Positions 9,101 through 16,873 of a stretch of 47,591 bases of DNA are shown here, piece after piece; the first letter of the stretch is position 1; the number at the start of each line of letters is the position of its first letter. The DNA lies in contig SBEG01000028.1 in NCBI GenBank assembly GCA_009668975.1, positions 1 through 47,591 of the forward strand, in the 5' to 3' direction. This DNA is from Deltaproteobacteria bacterium. Its GTDB lineage: Bacteria; Desulfobacterota; Desulfuromonadia; Geobacterales; Geobacteraceae. A model generated the notes under the pieces. The model was not told the DNA's origin, ran no database searches, and saw nothing but the letters and a program-made list of their open reading frames with translations. A program made the position numbers and the translations under genes.

Positions 9101-9622
9101 TCCCGTGAGCCGGTTTCGATGACGGAGCTGGTCCTTTCGGTGACTGCCGAACTCCAGTCATGGGAAAACTGTGAGGGGATCGAATTCCAACTGGAGGCTC
9201 TGCCTGACGCAGCAGGAGATTCGGCCATGTTCCGCCAGCTCTGGGTGAACCTTTTGTCGAATGCCCTCAAGTTCACCCGGCCGAAAGGTACCGGCCGCAT
9301 CGAAGTCAGCTCCCTGTCTTGCGACGGGGAGAATGTCTATCAAGTGAAAGACAGCGGAATCGGTTTTGACAGCGAGTATGCCGACAAGCTCTTCGTGATC
9401 TTCCAACGGCTCCATTCATCCGCGGAGTTCGAGGGATCGGGCGTGGGCCTGGCCATCGTGCAGCGGATCGTGACCCGCCATGGCGGAAAGGTCTGGGCCG
9501 AAGGGGTGAAAGGCGAGGGTGCGACGTTTTCTTTTTCGCTGCCGCGCATTGATTTCGTCGAAAAAAATGTTTCGGAGCAGGATTTTGCTGTCAAGATTCA
9601 GCTCAACCGCCAAAACCTATAA
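6161..9622 (+). CDS. Multi-PAS/GAF membrane sensor histidine kinase
   Basis: About 1153 residues from the ATG at 6161, which has a GGGAGAG ribosome site; the longer reading from 6104 adds 19 residues of poor quality. Order: transmembrane helix 12-34, large periplasmic sensing region (Cache-like, to about 300), second helix 304-324, PAS about 345-465, GAF about 470-630, PAS about 633-760, PAS about 773-880, phosphoacceptor helix with SYSVSHDLRAPLRAVKGF near 920, and an ATPase domain about 1010-1130 (NLLSNALKFTRP, GSGVGLAIV). The H-box type SVSHDLRAPLR is that of bacteriophytochrome-like kinases, which often act on separate single-domain receivers. No receiver is encoded beside it, so it is an orphan kinase. 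Confidence 0.9.
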   Translation: MKSRRDFYHINWPLIAAFGLLIVTILVTGYFFYADQRKAVTQERFDDLSAIADLKVNQLARWRAERLQDAEYFRDNLEFVKSVRRVASQPASIQGRQELQRWLAPLLKNPEYRFVALLDAQGKELVRAGASGDTVGPISRNYIRRAHETGSVFVSDFHYGEQSHIHLDIPVPLSLPNGPYQVTVGSLLLRIDPFQILYPLVQSWPSSRRIAETLLVRRAGNDVLVLNELRYRKGTALVLRLPASQSGDVSAKVIQGKSGTYQGNDYRGLPVLAAARQVEGFSWILVAKIDREELLNPLKNRSRFMLAVILLLILSVGLLVGVYWRHQRARYYRDLYREEHARRLLMDRVEYLTRNANDIILLLDGGFRVLEANEKASEVYGFSREELTRLGLGDLRCAGVLPDLAERMAQVKDAGGLVFESSHCRKDGSSFPVESSIRYLEIDGRPFYQAIIRDISERKKAEARIERLSHMYQVLSQVNRCIVITKDRTALIVSICRTIVENGRFRMAWVGCVDEATGRVVPLGKFGTDDGYLEWLNVSAEDVPEGQGPAGRAVREKRHFICQDIAVDSIMKPWREKALARGYLACAAFPLSIAEKSAGVLTVYAPEPDFFDDEIVSLLDELASNLSHALGSLERDEALETSRKRLLFALKSSAMGAWDWNLADDSYLCDDFMHALLGQQPGEFSCRFEDFMQLVHPFDRERVRQELKYILAAGSDYESKYQMVWPDGTIHHLHAKGRVYRDELGTPVRLAGVSWDISDSMQKTLQQQQQKELLQTMMDTIPVMICYFDTDGCLKWANSEWDKIVGWSLLDLNPEEIMEKCCPDAADRNRMLEFFSAASGDWADFSMCSRTGADLQTTWAAVKLSDETIFAIGKDISERARDRDEIMRLNAGLEVRVRERTEQLEEANRDLESFSYSVSHDLRAPLRAVKGFVNILKDQHGKDLRQEGLQLVGKIVDSTDRMARLISDLLSFSKVGRTEISREPVSMTELVLSVTAELQSWENCEGIEFQLEALPDAAGDSAMFRQLWVNLLSNALKFTRPKGTGRIEVSSLSCDGENVYQVKDSGIGFDSEYADKLFVIFQRLHSSAEFEGSGVGLAIVQRIVTRHGGKVWAEGVKGEGATFSFSLPRIDFVEKNVSEQDFAVKIQLNRQNL

Positions 9623-9635
9623 CCTGCCTTTGCTT

Positions 9636-10823
9636 CTAAATCCCCGCCACTTTTGCCAACTTCTTCCAGGCCGGTAAACTCCGCTCAATCATCTCTTTCT
9701 CTACGCAATAGGCGATGCGAAAGTATCCCGCTGCGCCGAAGCCGGCTCCCGGTACCAGCAGAATCTGGTGTTCCAGGGCGAGCTTGACGAATTTCACATC
9801 GTCCGGCAGGGGCGATTTCGGGAAGAGGTAAAAGGCGCCGTCCGGTTTGACCATGCTGAAGCCTATGGCGGTCAGGTTGTCGTAGAGAAGGTCGCGTTTT
9901 TCCCGGTATTCGTCGATATTTACCGAGACGCGTTGCAGTTTGGTCACCAAGCGCTGCATGAGGGCCGGTGCATTAACGAAGCCGAGCACCCGGTTGGCGA
10001 AGGTCGCTCCCTGCATGAAGGTGGCGACATCATTCATCAGCGGGTTTGCCGCCAGGTAGCCGATCCGCTCGCCGGGCAAGGCCAGATCCTTGCTGTGCGA
10101 GGTGGCAATGACCGAATTCTGCACGAAGCGGAAGATGCTCGGCACTTCTTTGCCGTCGTAACAGATGCGGGCGTAGGGCTCGTCGGAGATCAGCAGTAAC
10201 TGGCGGCCATGTTCCCGTTCCTTGCGCTTGAGCAGTTCCCCCAGTTTTTGCAGATCCTCTCCCGGATAGATGACCCCGGTCGGGTTGTTGGGCGAGCAGA
10301 TGATCAGCGCCCTGGTCTTTGGCGTGATGGCGTTTTCAATCGCGGTCAGGTTGAGCTGAAAGGTTTCCCGGTCGGTCCAGGCCTCAACCGGAACACCGCC
10401 GTGATTATCGATGTAGAATTTATATTCAACGAAAAAGGGCGTGAGGATGATAACTTCATCGCCCGGATTGAGAATGGTTTTCAGGGCCACGTTCAGGGCG
10501 CCGCCGGCACCGCAGGTCATGATGACGTGGGAACCTTTCACTTCCAGCCCGGATTTCTCGGCCAGTACTTCTGCGACCGCCTGTCTGGTTTCCTCGTAGC
10601 CGGCATTGTTCATGTAGCGGTGCATTCCGGGGATCGGTTGTGTCGCAAGTTTCCGGAATTCCTCTTCGAATTCTCCCGGCGGTTCGACCGTCGGGTTGCC
10701 CAGGGTGAAGTCGAAAACGTTGTCGGCGCCATGAATGCCGCGGAGCCTTTCACCCTCCTCGAACATCTTGCGGATCCATGAGGCATTTTCAATGAAGGCG
10801 GCAATTTTCCTGGCTATCGGCAT
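9636..10823 (-). CDS. PLP-dependent aminotransferase, class I/II
   Basis: 395 residues, the usual length of fold-type I aminotransferases. Visible landmarks: substrate-side FTLGNPTVEPP, the cofactor-site glycine run TCGAGGALN, the SPNNPTGVIYPGED loop, the Asp/Tyr pair in ISDEPYARI, the Schiff-base lysine in SHSKDLALPGERIGY, and the arginine in FRIAYCVEK that usually grips the substrate carboxylate. It should transfer an amino group between an amino acid and a 2-oxo acid in the cytoplasm; the exact substrate cannot be read from the sequence. It ends 13 bases from the convergent kinase gene, with no obvious terminator between. Alone in its transcription unit. Confidence 0.9.
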   Translation of the reverse strand: MPIARKIAAFIENASWIRKMFEEGERLRGIHGADNVFDFTLGNPTVEPPGEFEEEFRKLATQPIPGMHRYMNNAGYEETRQAVAEVLAEKSGLEVKGSHVIMTCGAGGALNVALKTILNPGDEVIILTPFFVEYKFYIDNHGGVPVEAWTDRETFQLNLTAIENAITPKTRALIICSPNNPTGVIYPGEDLQKLGELLKRKEREHGRQLLLISDEPYARICYDGKEVPSIFRFVQNSVIATSHSKDLALPGERIGYLAANPLMNDVATFMQGATFANRVLGFVNAPALMQRLVTKLQRVSVNIDEYREKRDLLYDNLTAIGFSMVKPDGAFYLFPKSPLPDDVKFVKLALEHQILLVPGAGFGAAGYFRIAYCVEKEMIERSLPAWKKLAKVAGI

Positions 10824-11081
10824 GGTACTATCTCCTTGTTTCCCTGAAGCGGATGGTTACGGCGCGTATGCATTGGAGGGTCGTCATTTTTTACCATGAT
10901 TGACGGCCGCAAGGCAAGAAAAGCTTGGTATCCGGAGCTTGGCACAGGCACTGCTCCCGCTTGTTTCCCTGCCATTTTCCTCCTTTACAAGCCGCTTTTG
11001 CCCATGCTACTATTCCGAAGTTTTAGAAGTCTGTCGGACTTAAGGTCACAAACAGTATGCGATGAAAGGAAATTCGGGGAC

Positions 11082-11825
11082 ATGTCAGGTCATAATAAAT
11101 GGAGTACCATAAAGCACAAAAAAGGGGCCGCTGATGCCAAGCGTGGAAAGATATTCACCAAAATCATCAAGGAGCTGACCGTTGCCTCCAAGATGGGCGG
11201 ACCGGATCCCGATGCGAATCCGCGGCTGCGTACCGCCATTGACAAGGCGAAAAGCGAAAACATGCCGAAGGACAATATTGAGCGGGCGATCAAGAAGGGT
11301 TCCGGCGGGCTTGAGGGGGTAAACTACGAGGAGACGACCTATGAGGGCTACGGTCCCGGTGGCGTCGCCGTCCTGGTGGAAGTTATGACCGACAACCGCA
11401 ACCGGACCGTGTCCGATGTGCGGAGCATTTTCTCCAAGTGCAACGGCAATATGGGGGAAGCCGGCTGTGTTGCCTGGCTGTTCGACAAGAAGGGCCTGAT
11501 TGTCTATCCCAAAAGCATCAATTTTGACGCCCTGTTCGAGGCTGCCCTGGAAGCGGGGGCCGATGATGTGACTGACGAGGAAGGGCAGATTGAGGTGGTG
11601 ACCGATCCCTCCGCCTTCATCGAGGTCCGGGAGGCGTTGGAAAAGGCCGGCTTCAAGCACGAATCCGCCGAGGTGACCATGATTCCCCAGACCATGGTCA
11701 AGCTGGACGGCAAGCAGGCCGAGAGCATGCTGAAGCTGATGGACCGGCTGGAAGACAACGACGACGTCCAGAACGTCTACGCGAACTTCGACATCTCGGA
11801 CGAAGAGATGGAAAAGATGATGTAA
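11082..11825 (+). CDS. yebC: YebC/PmpR-family protein
   Basis: 247 residues from the ATG at 11082 ([18 protein letters not shown]), the invariant start of this family; the reading frame is open back to 10896 but that part is not conserved. The internal [19 protein letters not shown] segment and acidic C-terminus ([10 protein letters not shown]) are also typical. YebC proteins bind DNA or ribosomes; work on TACO1-type homologues links them to translation of proline-rich stretches, others act as regulators. Position directly before ruvC is conserved in many bacteria. A GC-rich hairpin lies between it and ruvC. Confidence 0.95.
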   Translation: MSGHNKWSTIKHKKGAADAKRGKIFTKIIKELTVASKMGGPDPDANPRLRTAIDKAKSENMPKDNIERAIKKGSGGLEGVNYEETTYEGYGPGGVAVLVEVMTDNRNRTVSDVRSIFSKCNGNMGEAGCVAWLFDKKGLIVYPKSINFDALFEAALEAGADDVTDEEGQIEVVTDPSAFIEVREALEKAGFKHESAEVTMIPQTMVKLDGKQAESMLKLMDRLEDNDDVQNVYANFDISDEEMEKMM

Positions 11826-11835
11826 GAGCTTCGGG

Positions 11836-11865
11836 GGGCGGGCAAATGACCCGCCCTTCGAGTTT
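11836..11865 (+). terminator. Hairpin between yebC and ruvC
   Basis: GGGCGGG (11836-11842) pairs with CCCGCCC (11850-11856) over a seven-base loop, followed by a weak T-rich stretch (TTCGAGTTTT). It may be a partial terminator that lowers read-through into the ruv genes. Confidence 0.5.
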
Positions 11866-11890
11866 TATGCTGCAGGGCAGGAAACTTTAG

Positions 11891-12385
11891 ATGAAAATTC
11901 TCGGCATCGACCCCGGTTCGCGGATCACCGGCTACGGCATCATCGTTAAAGAAGGCAATCGCCTGATTCACGTGGACAACGGTGCCATCTTCACCGACGC
12001 GGCCAAGGATTTTCCCCTGCGGCTGCAGCGGATCTACCGTGGGCTGACCGAGGTTATCGAACGCTACCAGCCGGAAGTGATGGCCGTGGAAAACATTTTC
12101 TTCGCCAAGAACGTTCAGAGCGCCCTGAAACTCGGCCAGGCGCGGGGAGCTGCCATCGTCGCCGGGGTCAACGCCGGTCTGCCGGTCTATGAATATACCG
12201 CTCTCCAGGTGAAACAGGCGGTGGTCGGCCACGGAAAATCGGCCAAGGTCCAGGTGCAGCAGATGCTCAAGGTGCTCCTCAACCTGCCAGAAGTCGCCCA
12301 GGAAGATGCCTCGGATGCCCTGGCCGTGGCGGTCTGCCACGCCCATTCCCATAGACTGAACACCCTGCGGAGGAGCACGGGATGA
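11891..12385 (+). CDS. ruvC: Holliday junction resolvase RuvC
   Basis: 164 residues, normal for the family. The RNase H-like active site is intact: Asp7 in [12 protein letters not shown], Glu in [10 protein letters not shown], and the two aspartates in [13 protein letters not shown]. It cuts four-way DNA junctions with the RuvAB motor during recombinational repair. Its stop overlaps the ruvA start by four bases (ATGA), so the two are translated together. Confidence 0.97.
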   Translation: MKILGIDPGSRITGYGIIVKEGNRLIHVDNGAIFTDAAKDFPLRLQRIYRGLTEVIERYQPEVMAVENIFFAKNVQSALKLGQARGAAIVAGVNAGLPVYEYTALQVKQAVVGHGKSAKVQVQQMLKVLLNLPEVAQEDASDALAVAVCHAHSHRLNTLRRSTG

Positions 12386-12981
12386 TTGCCCTACTTACCG
12401 GTAAAATTGCCCATAAATCCCCTGAGTACATCATCCTTGACGTCAACGGTGTCGGCTACCGGGTCCAGATACCCTTTTCCACCTATTACGAGCTTCCCGA
12501 AGGCGGGGCCGAGATTTCCCTCAATATCTATACCCATGTGAAAGAGGACGCCATCAGCCTCTACGGCTTCCGGACGGCGGACGAAAAGCTCTTTTTTCAA
12601 CTGCTCATTTCCGTGTCCGGTATCGGCCCGAAGCTGGGCAAGGACATTCTCTCCAATATCCAGGTCACCGACCTGGCCGCTGCCATCACCCGCGGCGACC
12701 TGGCGCGGCTTTCCGCGGTGCCGGGCATCGGCAAGAAAACCGCGGAACGCCTGGTGCTGGAACTGAAAGACAAGGTGGCAAAGCAGGAATTTACCGGCAG
12801 CGCCGCTGGTGGAGAATTGTTGGCTCCCGCAGCGGGCATCGAGGAAGATGTCGCCTCGGCCCTGATCAACCTCGGCTATAAAGAGGCGGTGGTGAAAAAA
12901 GCCCTCGCCGAGTTGCGGATCTCCCCGGACGACTCCATGGAGCAGGTGTTGAAACAGGCCTTGAAGGCGTTGATGAAGTAA
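12382..12981 (+). CDS. ruvA: Holliday junction branch migration protein RuvA
   Basis: 199 residues. N-terminal OB fold ([29 protein letters not shown]), two helix-hairpin-helix motifs ([13 protein letters not shown] and [19 protein letters not shown]) and the C-terminal three-helix domain ([18 protein letters not shown]) that contacts RuvB. It binds the junction as a tetramer and loads RuvB. Start codon overlaps ruvC. Confidence 0.97.
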   Translation: MIALLTGKIAHKSPEYIILDVNGVGYRVQIPFSTYYELPEGGAEISLNIYTHVKEDAISLYGFRTADEKLFFQLLISVSGIGPKLGKDILSNIQVTDLAAAITRGDLARLSAVPGIGKKTAERLVLELKDKVAKQEFTGSAAGGELLAPAAGIEEDVASALINLGYKEAVVKKALAELRISPDDSMEQVLKQALKALMK

Positions 12982-13060
12982 GGCAGGGAACAGGGAACAG
13001 TAGAACCTTGGCCTGTGCACACTACTCACTGTTCACCAATCACTGATCACTGGTTTTCTA
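12982..13060 (+). repeat. Low-complexity spacer between ruvA and ruvB
   Basis: The 79-base gap contains GGGAACAGGGAACAG and later CACTGTTCACC and CACTGATCACTGG, simple repeated words that partly complement each other (GAACAG/CTGTTC). No Shine-Dalgarno site is visible before the ruvB ATG, so the insertion may have displaced it or the repeat may fold in the transcript. Confidence 0.5.
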
Positions 13061-14077
13061 ATGACTCGAATTATCGCACCACAGACAACCGAAGACGATG
13101 TTCTCTTTGAATCCTCGCTGCGCCCCCGTGCCCTGGAAGAATATGTCGGGCAGCAGAAGGCCAAGGGAAATCTCCAGCTGTTCATCGACGCGGCCCGCGG
13201 GCGCGGCGAGGCGCTGGATCATGTGCTGCTCTGCGGTCCGCCGGGTCTCGGCAAGACCACTTTGGCGAATATCATCGCCGCCGAAATGGGCGTGAGCATC
13301 AAGTCCACTTCGGGGCCGGTCATCGAGCGGCCGGGTGACCTGGCCGCCATCCTCACCAACCTGGAACAACACGACGTGCTTTTTATCGATGAAATCCATC
13401 GCCTCTCCCATGTGGTGGAGGAGATCCTCTATCCGGCGATGGAGGACTATCAGCTGGATATCATCATCGGCCAGGGGCCGAGCGCCCGGACCATCAAACT
13501 GGACCTGCCGAAATTCACCCTGGTCGGCGCCACCACCCGGGCCGGACTGCTTTCATCACCGCTCCGCGACCGTTTCGGCGTTGTATCGCGCCTGGAATTC
13601 TACAACGAGCAGGAACTGTCCACGATCGTGACCCGCTCCGCCCGCATTCTCGGCATCGAGATCGAACCGGATGGCGCCGCCGAGATGGCGCGCCGCAGCC
13701 GCGGCACTCCCCGGATCGCGAATCGCCTGTTGCGGCGCGTGCGCGATTTTGCCCAGGTGCGCGCCGACGGAGTCATTACCCAACGGGTGGCCCACGATGC
13801 CCTGCTGCTGCTGGAGATCGACGAACGCGGCTTCGATCCCATGGACCGGCTGATCATGCTCACCATCATCGACAAGTTTTCTGGCGGCCCGGTGGGGCTC
13901 GACACGCTGGCCGCGGCGATCTGCGAGGAAAGCGATACCATCGAGGACGTCTACGAGCCGTACCTGATCCAGAATGGTTTTCTCAACCGCACGCCCCGCG
14001 GCCGGATGGCCACGCGGGCGGCCTATCTTCACTTTGAGCGTCCGGTTCCGGAATCACCCCAGGGGAAACTTTTCTAG
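13061..14077 (+). CDS. ruvB: Holliday junction DNA helicase RuvB
   Basis: 338 residues, usual length. AAA+ ATPase with Walker [13 protein letters not shown], Walker [11 protein letters not shown], sensor 1 in [20 protein letters not shown], and the C-terminal winged helix ending GRMATRAAY. It forms the hexameric motors that drive branch migration at RuvA-bound junctions. Last of the ruv genes; the DnaA-like gene starts two bases after its stop, so transcription likely continues. Confidence 0.97.
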   Translation: MTRIIAPQTTEDDVLFESSLRPRALEEYVGQQKAKGNLQLFIDAARGRGEALDHVLLCGPPGLGKTTLANIIAAEMGVSIKSTSGPVIERPGDLAAILTNLEQHDVLFIDEIHRLSHVVEEILYPAMEDYQLDIIIGQGPSARTIKLDLPKFTLVGATTRAGLLSSPLRDRFGVVSRLEFYNEQELSTIVTRSARILGIEIEPDGAAEMARRSRGTPRIANRLLRRVRDFAQVRADGVITQRVAHDALLLLEIDERGFDPMDRLIMLTIIDKFSGGPVGLDTLAAAICEESDTIEDVYEPYLIQNGFLNRTPRGRMATRAAYLHFERPVPESPQGKLF

Positions 14078-14079
14078 CC

Positions 14080-14808
14080 ATGCAGCTGGTCTTCGATTTT
14101 CCACCGAAAACGCGTTACACTTTCGAAAACTTTGTCGTCTGCACCGGCAATCGCGCCGCCTATCATTTTGCCCGGCAGCTGGCCGAAGGCGCCGGAAACG
14201 AAAGTCTCCTTTATCTCTACGGCCCGTCCGGCTGCGGCAAGACCCATCTCCTGGCCTCGGTCGGCAGCCTGCTCTCCTTTCAGACCGGTCAATCGGCACC
14301 CTGTCTTTCCTTCCGGGATATCGACCAGCTCTACCAGGGGAATTACCCGCAGGAAGGCGCCTCGCTACTCCGGGAACGCTTCATTGGCGCACCGGCCTTG
14401 CTGATTGACGACATTCACCTGATTCCGGATAACGCCAGCATCCGGGTCGAGGTCTGGCAGCTTTTCAATGATTTCTACGGCGCCGGGAAGAAGATCCTGG
14501 TCACCGGCCTCTATCCGCCCAAGGAACTGCCCCATCTCGACGATCACCTCATTTCCCGCCTGCTCTGGGGGCTGGTGGCGGGGATGGATATCACCGACGA
14601 TGAATCCCGCCGCATGATTCTCGCCAAGCTCGCCGAGGACCGGCAGGTGATTCTGCCCGGTGATGTGGCCGAGTATATTCTCAAAAATGTGCGTCGGGAT
14701 GTGCCGTCACTGCTTGATGCCCTGGAGCGAATCAGCCGCTATGCCTTGTCGGCGAGTCGCAGGATATCTCTCAAGTTGGCTCGGGAAGCGCTTTCGCCTT
14801 CGCGCTGA
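14080..14808 (+). CDS. DnaA/Hda-like AAA+ ATPase without DNA-binding domain
   Basis: 242 residues. Opening MQLVFDFPPKTRYTFENFVVC is typical of Hda/DnaA-like proteins, followed by Walker A YGPSGCGKTHLL, Walker B LLIDDIHLI and an arginine-rich sensor region (LISRLLWGL). The lid domain ends near residue 230 and DnaA domain IV is absent. In enterobacteria Hda works with the sliding clamp to switch off DnaA; the N-terminal QLVFDF here could act as the clamp-binding motif. Placement directly after ruvB suggests a replication or repair link. The stop codon falls inside the first unit of the tandem repeat that follows, so the last few residues (REALSPSR) may have been altered by it. Confidence 0.8.
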   Translation: MQLVFDFPPKTRYTFENFVVCTGNRAAYHFARQLAEGAGNESLLYLYGPSGCGKTHLLASVGSLLSFQTGQSAPCLSFRDIDQLYQGNYPQEGASLLRERFIGAPALLIDDIHLIPDNASIRVEVWQLFNDFYGAGKKILVTGLYPPKELPHLDDHLISRLLWGLVAGMDITDDESRRMILAKLAEDRQVILPGDVAEYILKNVRRDVPSLLDALERISRYALSASRRISLKLAREALSPSR

Positions 14809-14944
14809 TGCGCTTCGGCGAACAGGTTCTCCTTCGTGCTGATGCGCTTCGGCGAACAGGTTCTCCTTCGCGCTGATGCGCTTTGGCGCACAGGTGTTCC
14901 TTCGCGTTGATGCGCTTCGGCGCACACGTGCTTCTTCGTGCTGA
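14797..14944 (+). repeat. 34-bp tandem repeat with UUCG hairpins, about 4.4 copies
   Basis: Four head-to-tail 34-base units start at 14797, 14831, 14865 and 14899, with a partial fifth at 14933. Each contains TGCGCTTCGGCG or a close variant; in units 3 and 4 the right arm is exactly complementary (TGCGC-TTYG-GCGCA), giving stem-loops capped by the very stable UUCG tetraloop (TTTG in unit 3). Units 1 and 2 are nearly identical, units 3 and 4 differ at a few sites. The array overlaps the end of the DnaA-like gene and precedes ppnP. Confidence 0.9.
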
Positions 14945-14986
14945 AAAAAATGGAAGTTACCTGGAATAAATACGTGGAGGAATCCG

Positions 14987-15301
14987 ATGTCTGAATTCAA
15001 GAATGTAACGGTAGTTAAAAAGGCCAATGTTTACTTTGACGGCAAGGTAACGAGCCGGACGATCCTGTTTGCGGATGGCAGTAAGAAGACTCTCGGTGTC
15101 ATGCTGCCGGGCGAGTATACCTTCAACACTGCGGCCGCCGAGTTGATGGAGGTGCTGGCCGGTGATGTGGAGGTCTGCATTGGTGAATCGGTGGAATGCA
15201 AGGCGTACAAAGCTGGTGAGGCCTTTGAAGTTCCGGCGCACTCAAGCTTCACTATTACGGTAAAGACAGTGATGGATTACTGCTGCTCGTTTCTCGATTA
15301 A
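14987..15301 (+). CDS. ppnP: Pyrimidine/purine nucleoside phosphorylase PpnP
   Basis: 104 residues, a small cupin. The whole chain matches the PpnP (formerly UPF0345/DUF1255) family: [47 protein letters not shown] and the closing VMDYCCSFL. It cleaves nucleosides with phosphate to give ribose-1-phosphate and a base. GGAGG ribosome site before 14987. Confidence 0.93.
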   Translation: MSEFKNVTVVKKANVYFDGKVTSRTILFADGSKKTLGVMLPGEYTFNTAAAELMEVLAGDVEVCIGESVECKAYKAGEAFEVPAHSSFTITVKTVMDYCCSFLD

Positions 15302-15345
15302 GGTGATTATGCTGAAGATTGGAGGCGGAAGGGGTGATTGTAAAA

Positions 15346-15384
15346 ACCTTCAGCCTTCTGCCTTCAACCTTCAGTCTCCCTTCA
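15346..15384 (+). repeat. CCTTCA-rich simple repeat before gluQ start
   Basis: CCTTCAGCCTTCTGCCTTC and following bases repeat the word CCTTCA/CCTTCT five times right up to the ATG at 15385. No ribosome binding site is visible. It resembles the repeated-word spacer before ruvB in style, not in sequence. Confidence 0.6.
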
Positions 15385-16323
15385 ATGACAACCACTATTC
15401 TTTCCACAACAATCGGCCGCTTCGCCCCTTCGCCCACCGGACCCCTGCATCTCGGCTCTCTGGTAACGGCCCTCGGCAGCTATCTGCTGGCCAGGCAGGG
15501 CGGGGGGCAATGGCTGCTGCGCATCGAGGATCTGGACACCCCGCGGGTGATTCCCGGGGTTGCCGATGATATGCTGCGCACCCTTGAGATTCTCGGCTTT
15601 CAGTGGGATGGCGAGGTTCTCTGGCAGAGCCGCCGCGGTGAGGTCTATGCCGCGGCACTCGAGAGACTCCTGGATCAGGGCAGCGCTTACCCATGCGGCT
15701 GTTCCCGGGCCGAAATCGCCCGGATTGCCACGGCGCCTCACTCCGGTGATGAAGGTCCGGCCTATCCGGGGCTCTGCAGAAACGGATTGCCATCCGGGAA
15801 GATCGCCCGCTCCGTAAGGGTGCGGGTGAGTGATGAGCCAATTTGCTTTCAGGATGGGCTGCTGGGGGAAATCTGCCAGGATCTTGCCGCCACTGGCGGG
15901 GATTTCGTCATCAAACGGGCGGACGGTCTGTTCGCCTACCAGCTGGCCGTGGTGGTTGATGACGCGGAATCGGGCGTCAATCAGGTGGTGCGCGGCGCCG
16001 ATCTGCTTTCCTCCACACCCCGGCAGATTCATCTGCAGCGCCTCTTCGGCTATACCGAGCCGGACTATTTTCACCTCCCCCTGGTAACCGATCCCGACGG
16101 CACAAAACTCAGCAAGCGGGATAATGCCGTTTCCCTTGCTGCAAGCCGTGACCTGGAGCGGGAAGGGCACCTGCTGCTGTTCGATTCTCTGCACTTTCTT
16201 GGTCAAAATCCCCCGCTGTTCCTGCGAGATGCTTCCTGTGCCGAGATACTTTCCTGGGCAGTCGCGCACTTTTCGCTCGACGCCGTGCCCCGTATGCCGG
16301 GGCCGTTTCCGCTGCATTCCTGA
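15385..16323 (+). CDS. gluQ: Glutamyl-Q tRNA(Asp) synthetase
   Basis: 312 residues from the ATG at 15385; the frame is open back to a TTG at 15319 but that part is the simple repeat. Catalytic-domain motifs are intact: RFAPSPTGPLHLGSL (HIGH class) and KLSKRDNAV (KMSKS class). A zinc knuckle lies near residue 100 (CGCSRAEI ... YPGLC). It lacks the anticodon-binding domain of full GluRS, as expected for enzymes that attach glutamate to queuosine at position 34 of tRNA(Asp). Start-site assignment is less certain than identity. Confidence 0.9.
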   Translation: MTTTILSTTIGRFAPSPTGPLHLGSLVTALGSYLLARQGGGQWLLRIEDLDTPRVIPGVADDMLRTLEILGFQWDGEVLWQSRRGEVYAAALERLLDQGSAYPCGCSRAEIARIATAPHSGDEGPAYPGLCRNGLPSGKIARSVRVRVSDEPICFQDGLLGEICQDLAATGGDFVIKRADGLFAYQLAVVVDDAESGVNQVVRGADLLSSTPRQIHLQRLFGYTEPDYFHLPLVTDPDGTKLSKRDNAVSLAASRDLEREGHLLLFDSLHFLGQNPPLFLRDASCAEILSWAVAHFSLDAVPRMPGPFPLHS

Positions 16324-16380
16324 AATAAACCAGGCAGCCCTGAGGAAGATCACGGACTGTCGGTTTACTCCGGAGGATAG

Positions 16381-16854
16381 ATGAGTTCAGCAATGACACG
16401 TTCCCCATTGTTCAGCGCAGCGATCTTTTTCGGGCTCTTTTTCGGCGGAGGCTTCGTGGGGATTCAGCTTTCCCGCACCCTGGCCCCGGAATCGGGTTTG
16501 GCGGAATTTGTCAGCTTCCTCGCGCTTCCAGCCGCCTTCGTCATAGGCAATGCCTTTTGGGCCGGAGCCGCGATTCCTGCTGCTGTCCGAAGGATTATCC
16601 GTTTGGTTCGCGAGAGCGGTCGTGTATTGCCCGGGAGGGTGAGTGCTACGGAAGCTATGATCCCTCCCGGCTCGTTTGCATTTGTACCGGCAGCTTTGCT
16701 GACAAGTACTCTTGCCGGCGGGGTCGTGGCGACGATTTCCCGCCCGTTTGGCTTTTTGGGCGTGATTTTCCTGTACACAGCACTGGGGCTAGCGTATGGA
16801 GTTATCTGCTGGAGGCTGGCGCGGTCAGGATATCTGCCATTTCCGAGAGAATAG
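16381..16854 (+). CDS. Small integral membrane protein, unknown function
   Basis: 157 residues with an excellent GGAGG site before the ATG. Hydrophobic segments at about 10-30 (FSAAIFFGLFFGGGFVGIQL), 43-65, 98-117 and 120-142 suggest four transmembrane helices. The loop between the second and third is basic (RRIIRLVRESGRVLPGR). I do not recognise the family. It follows gluQ by 57 bases and is convergent with the next kinase. Confidence 0.6.
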   Translation: MSSAMTRSPLFSAAIFFGLFFGGGFVGIQLSRTLAPESGLAEFVSFLALPAAFVIGNAFWAGAAIPAAVRRIIRLVRESGRVLPGRVSATEAMIPPGSFAFVPAALLTSTLAGGVVATISRPFGFLGVIFLYTALGLAYGVICWRLARSGYLPFPRE

Positions 16855-16873
16855 TTCAAGCCCCCACGATCCC

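Noticed and set aside
10896..11081. Upstream extension of yebC
   Set aside because: All family members begin at MSGHNKW; the added part is not protein-like.
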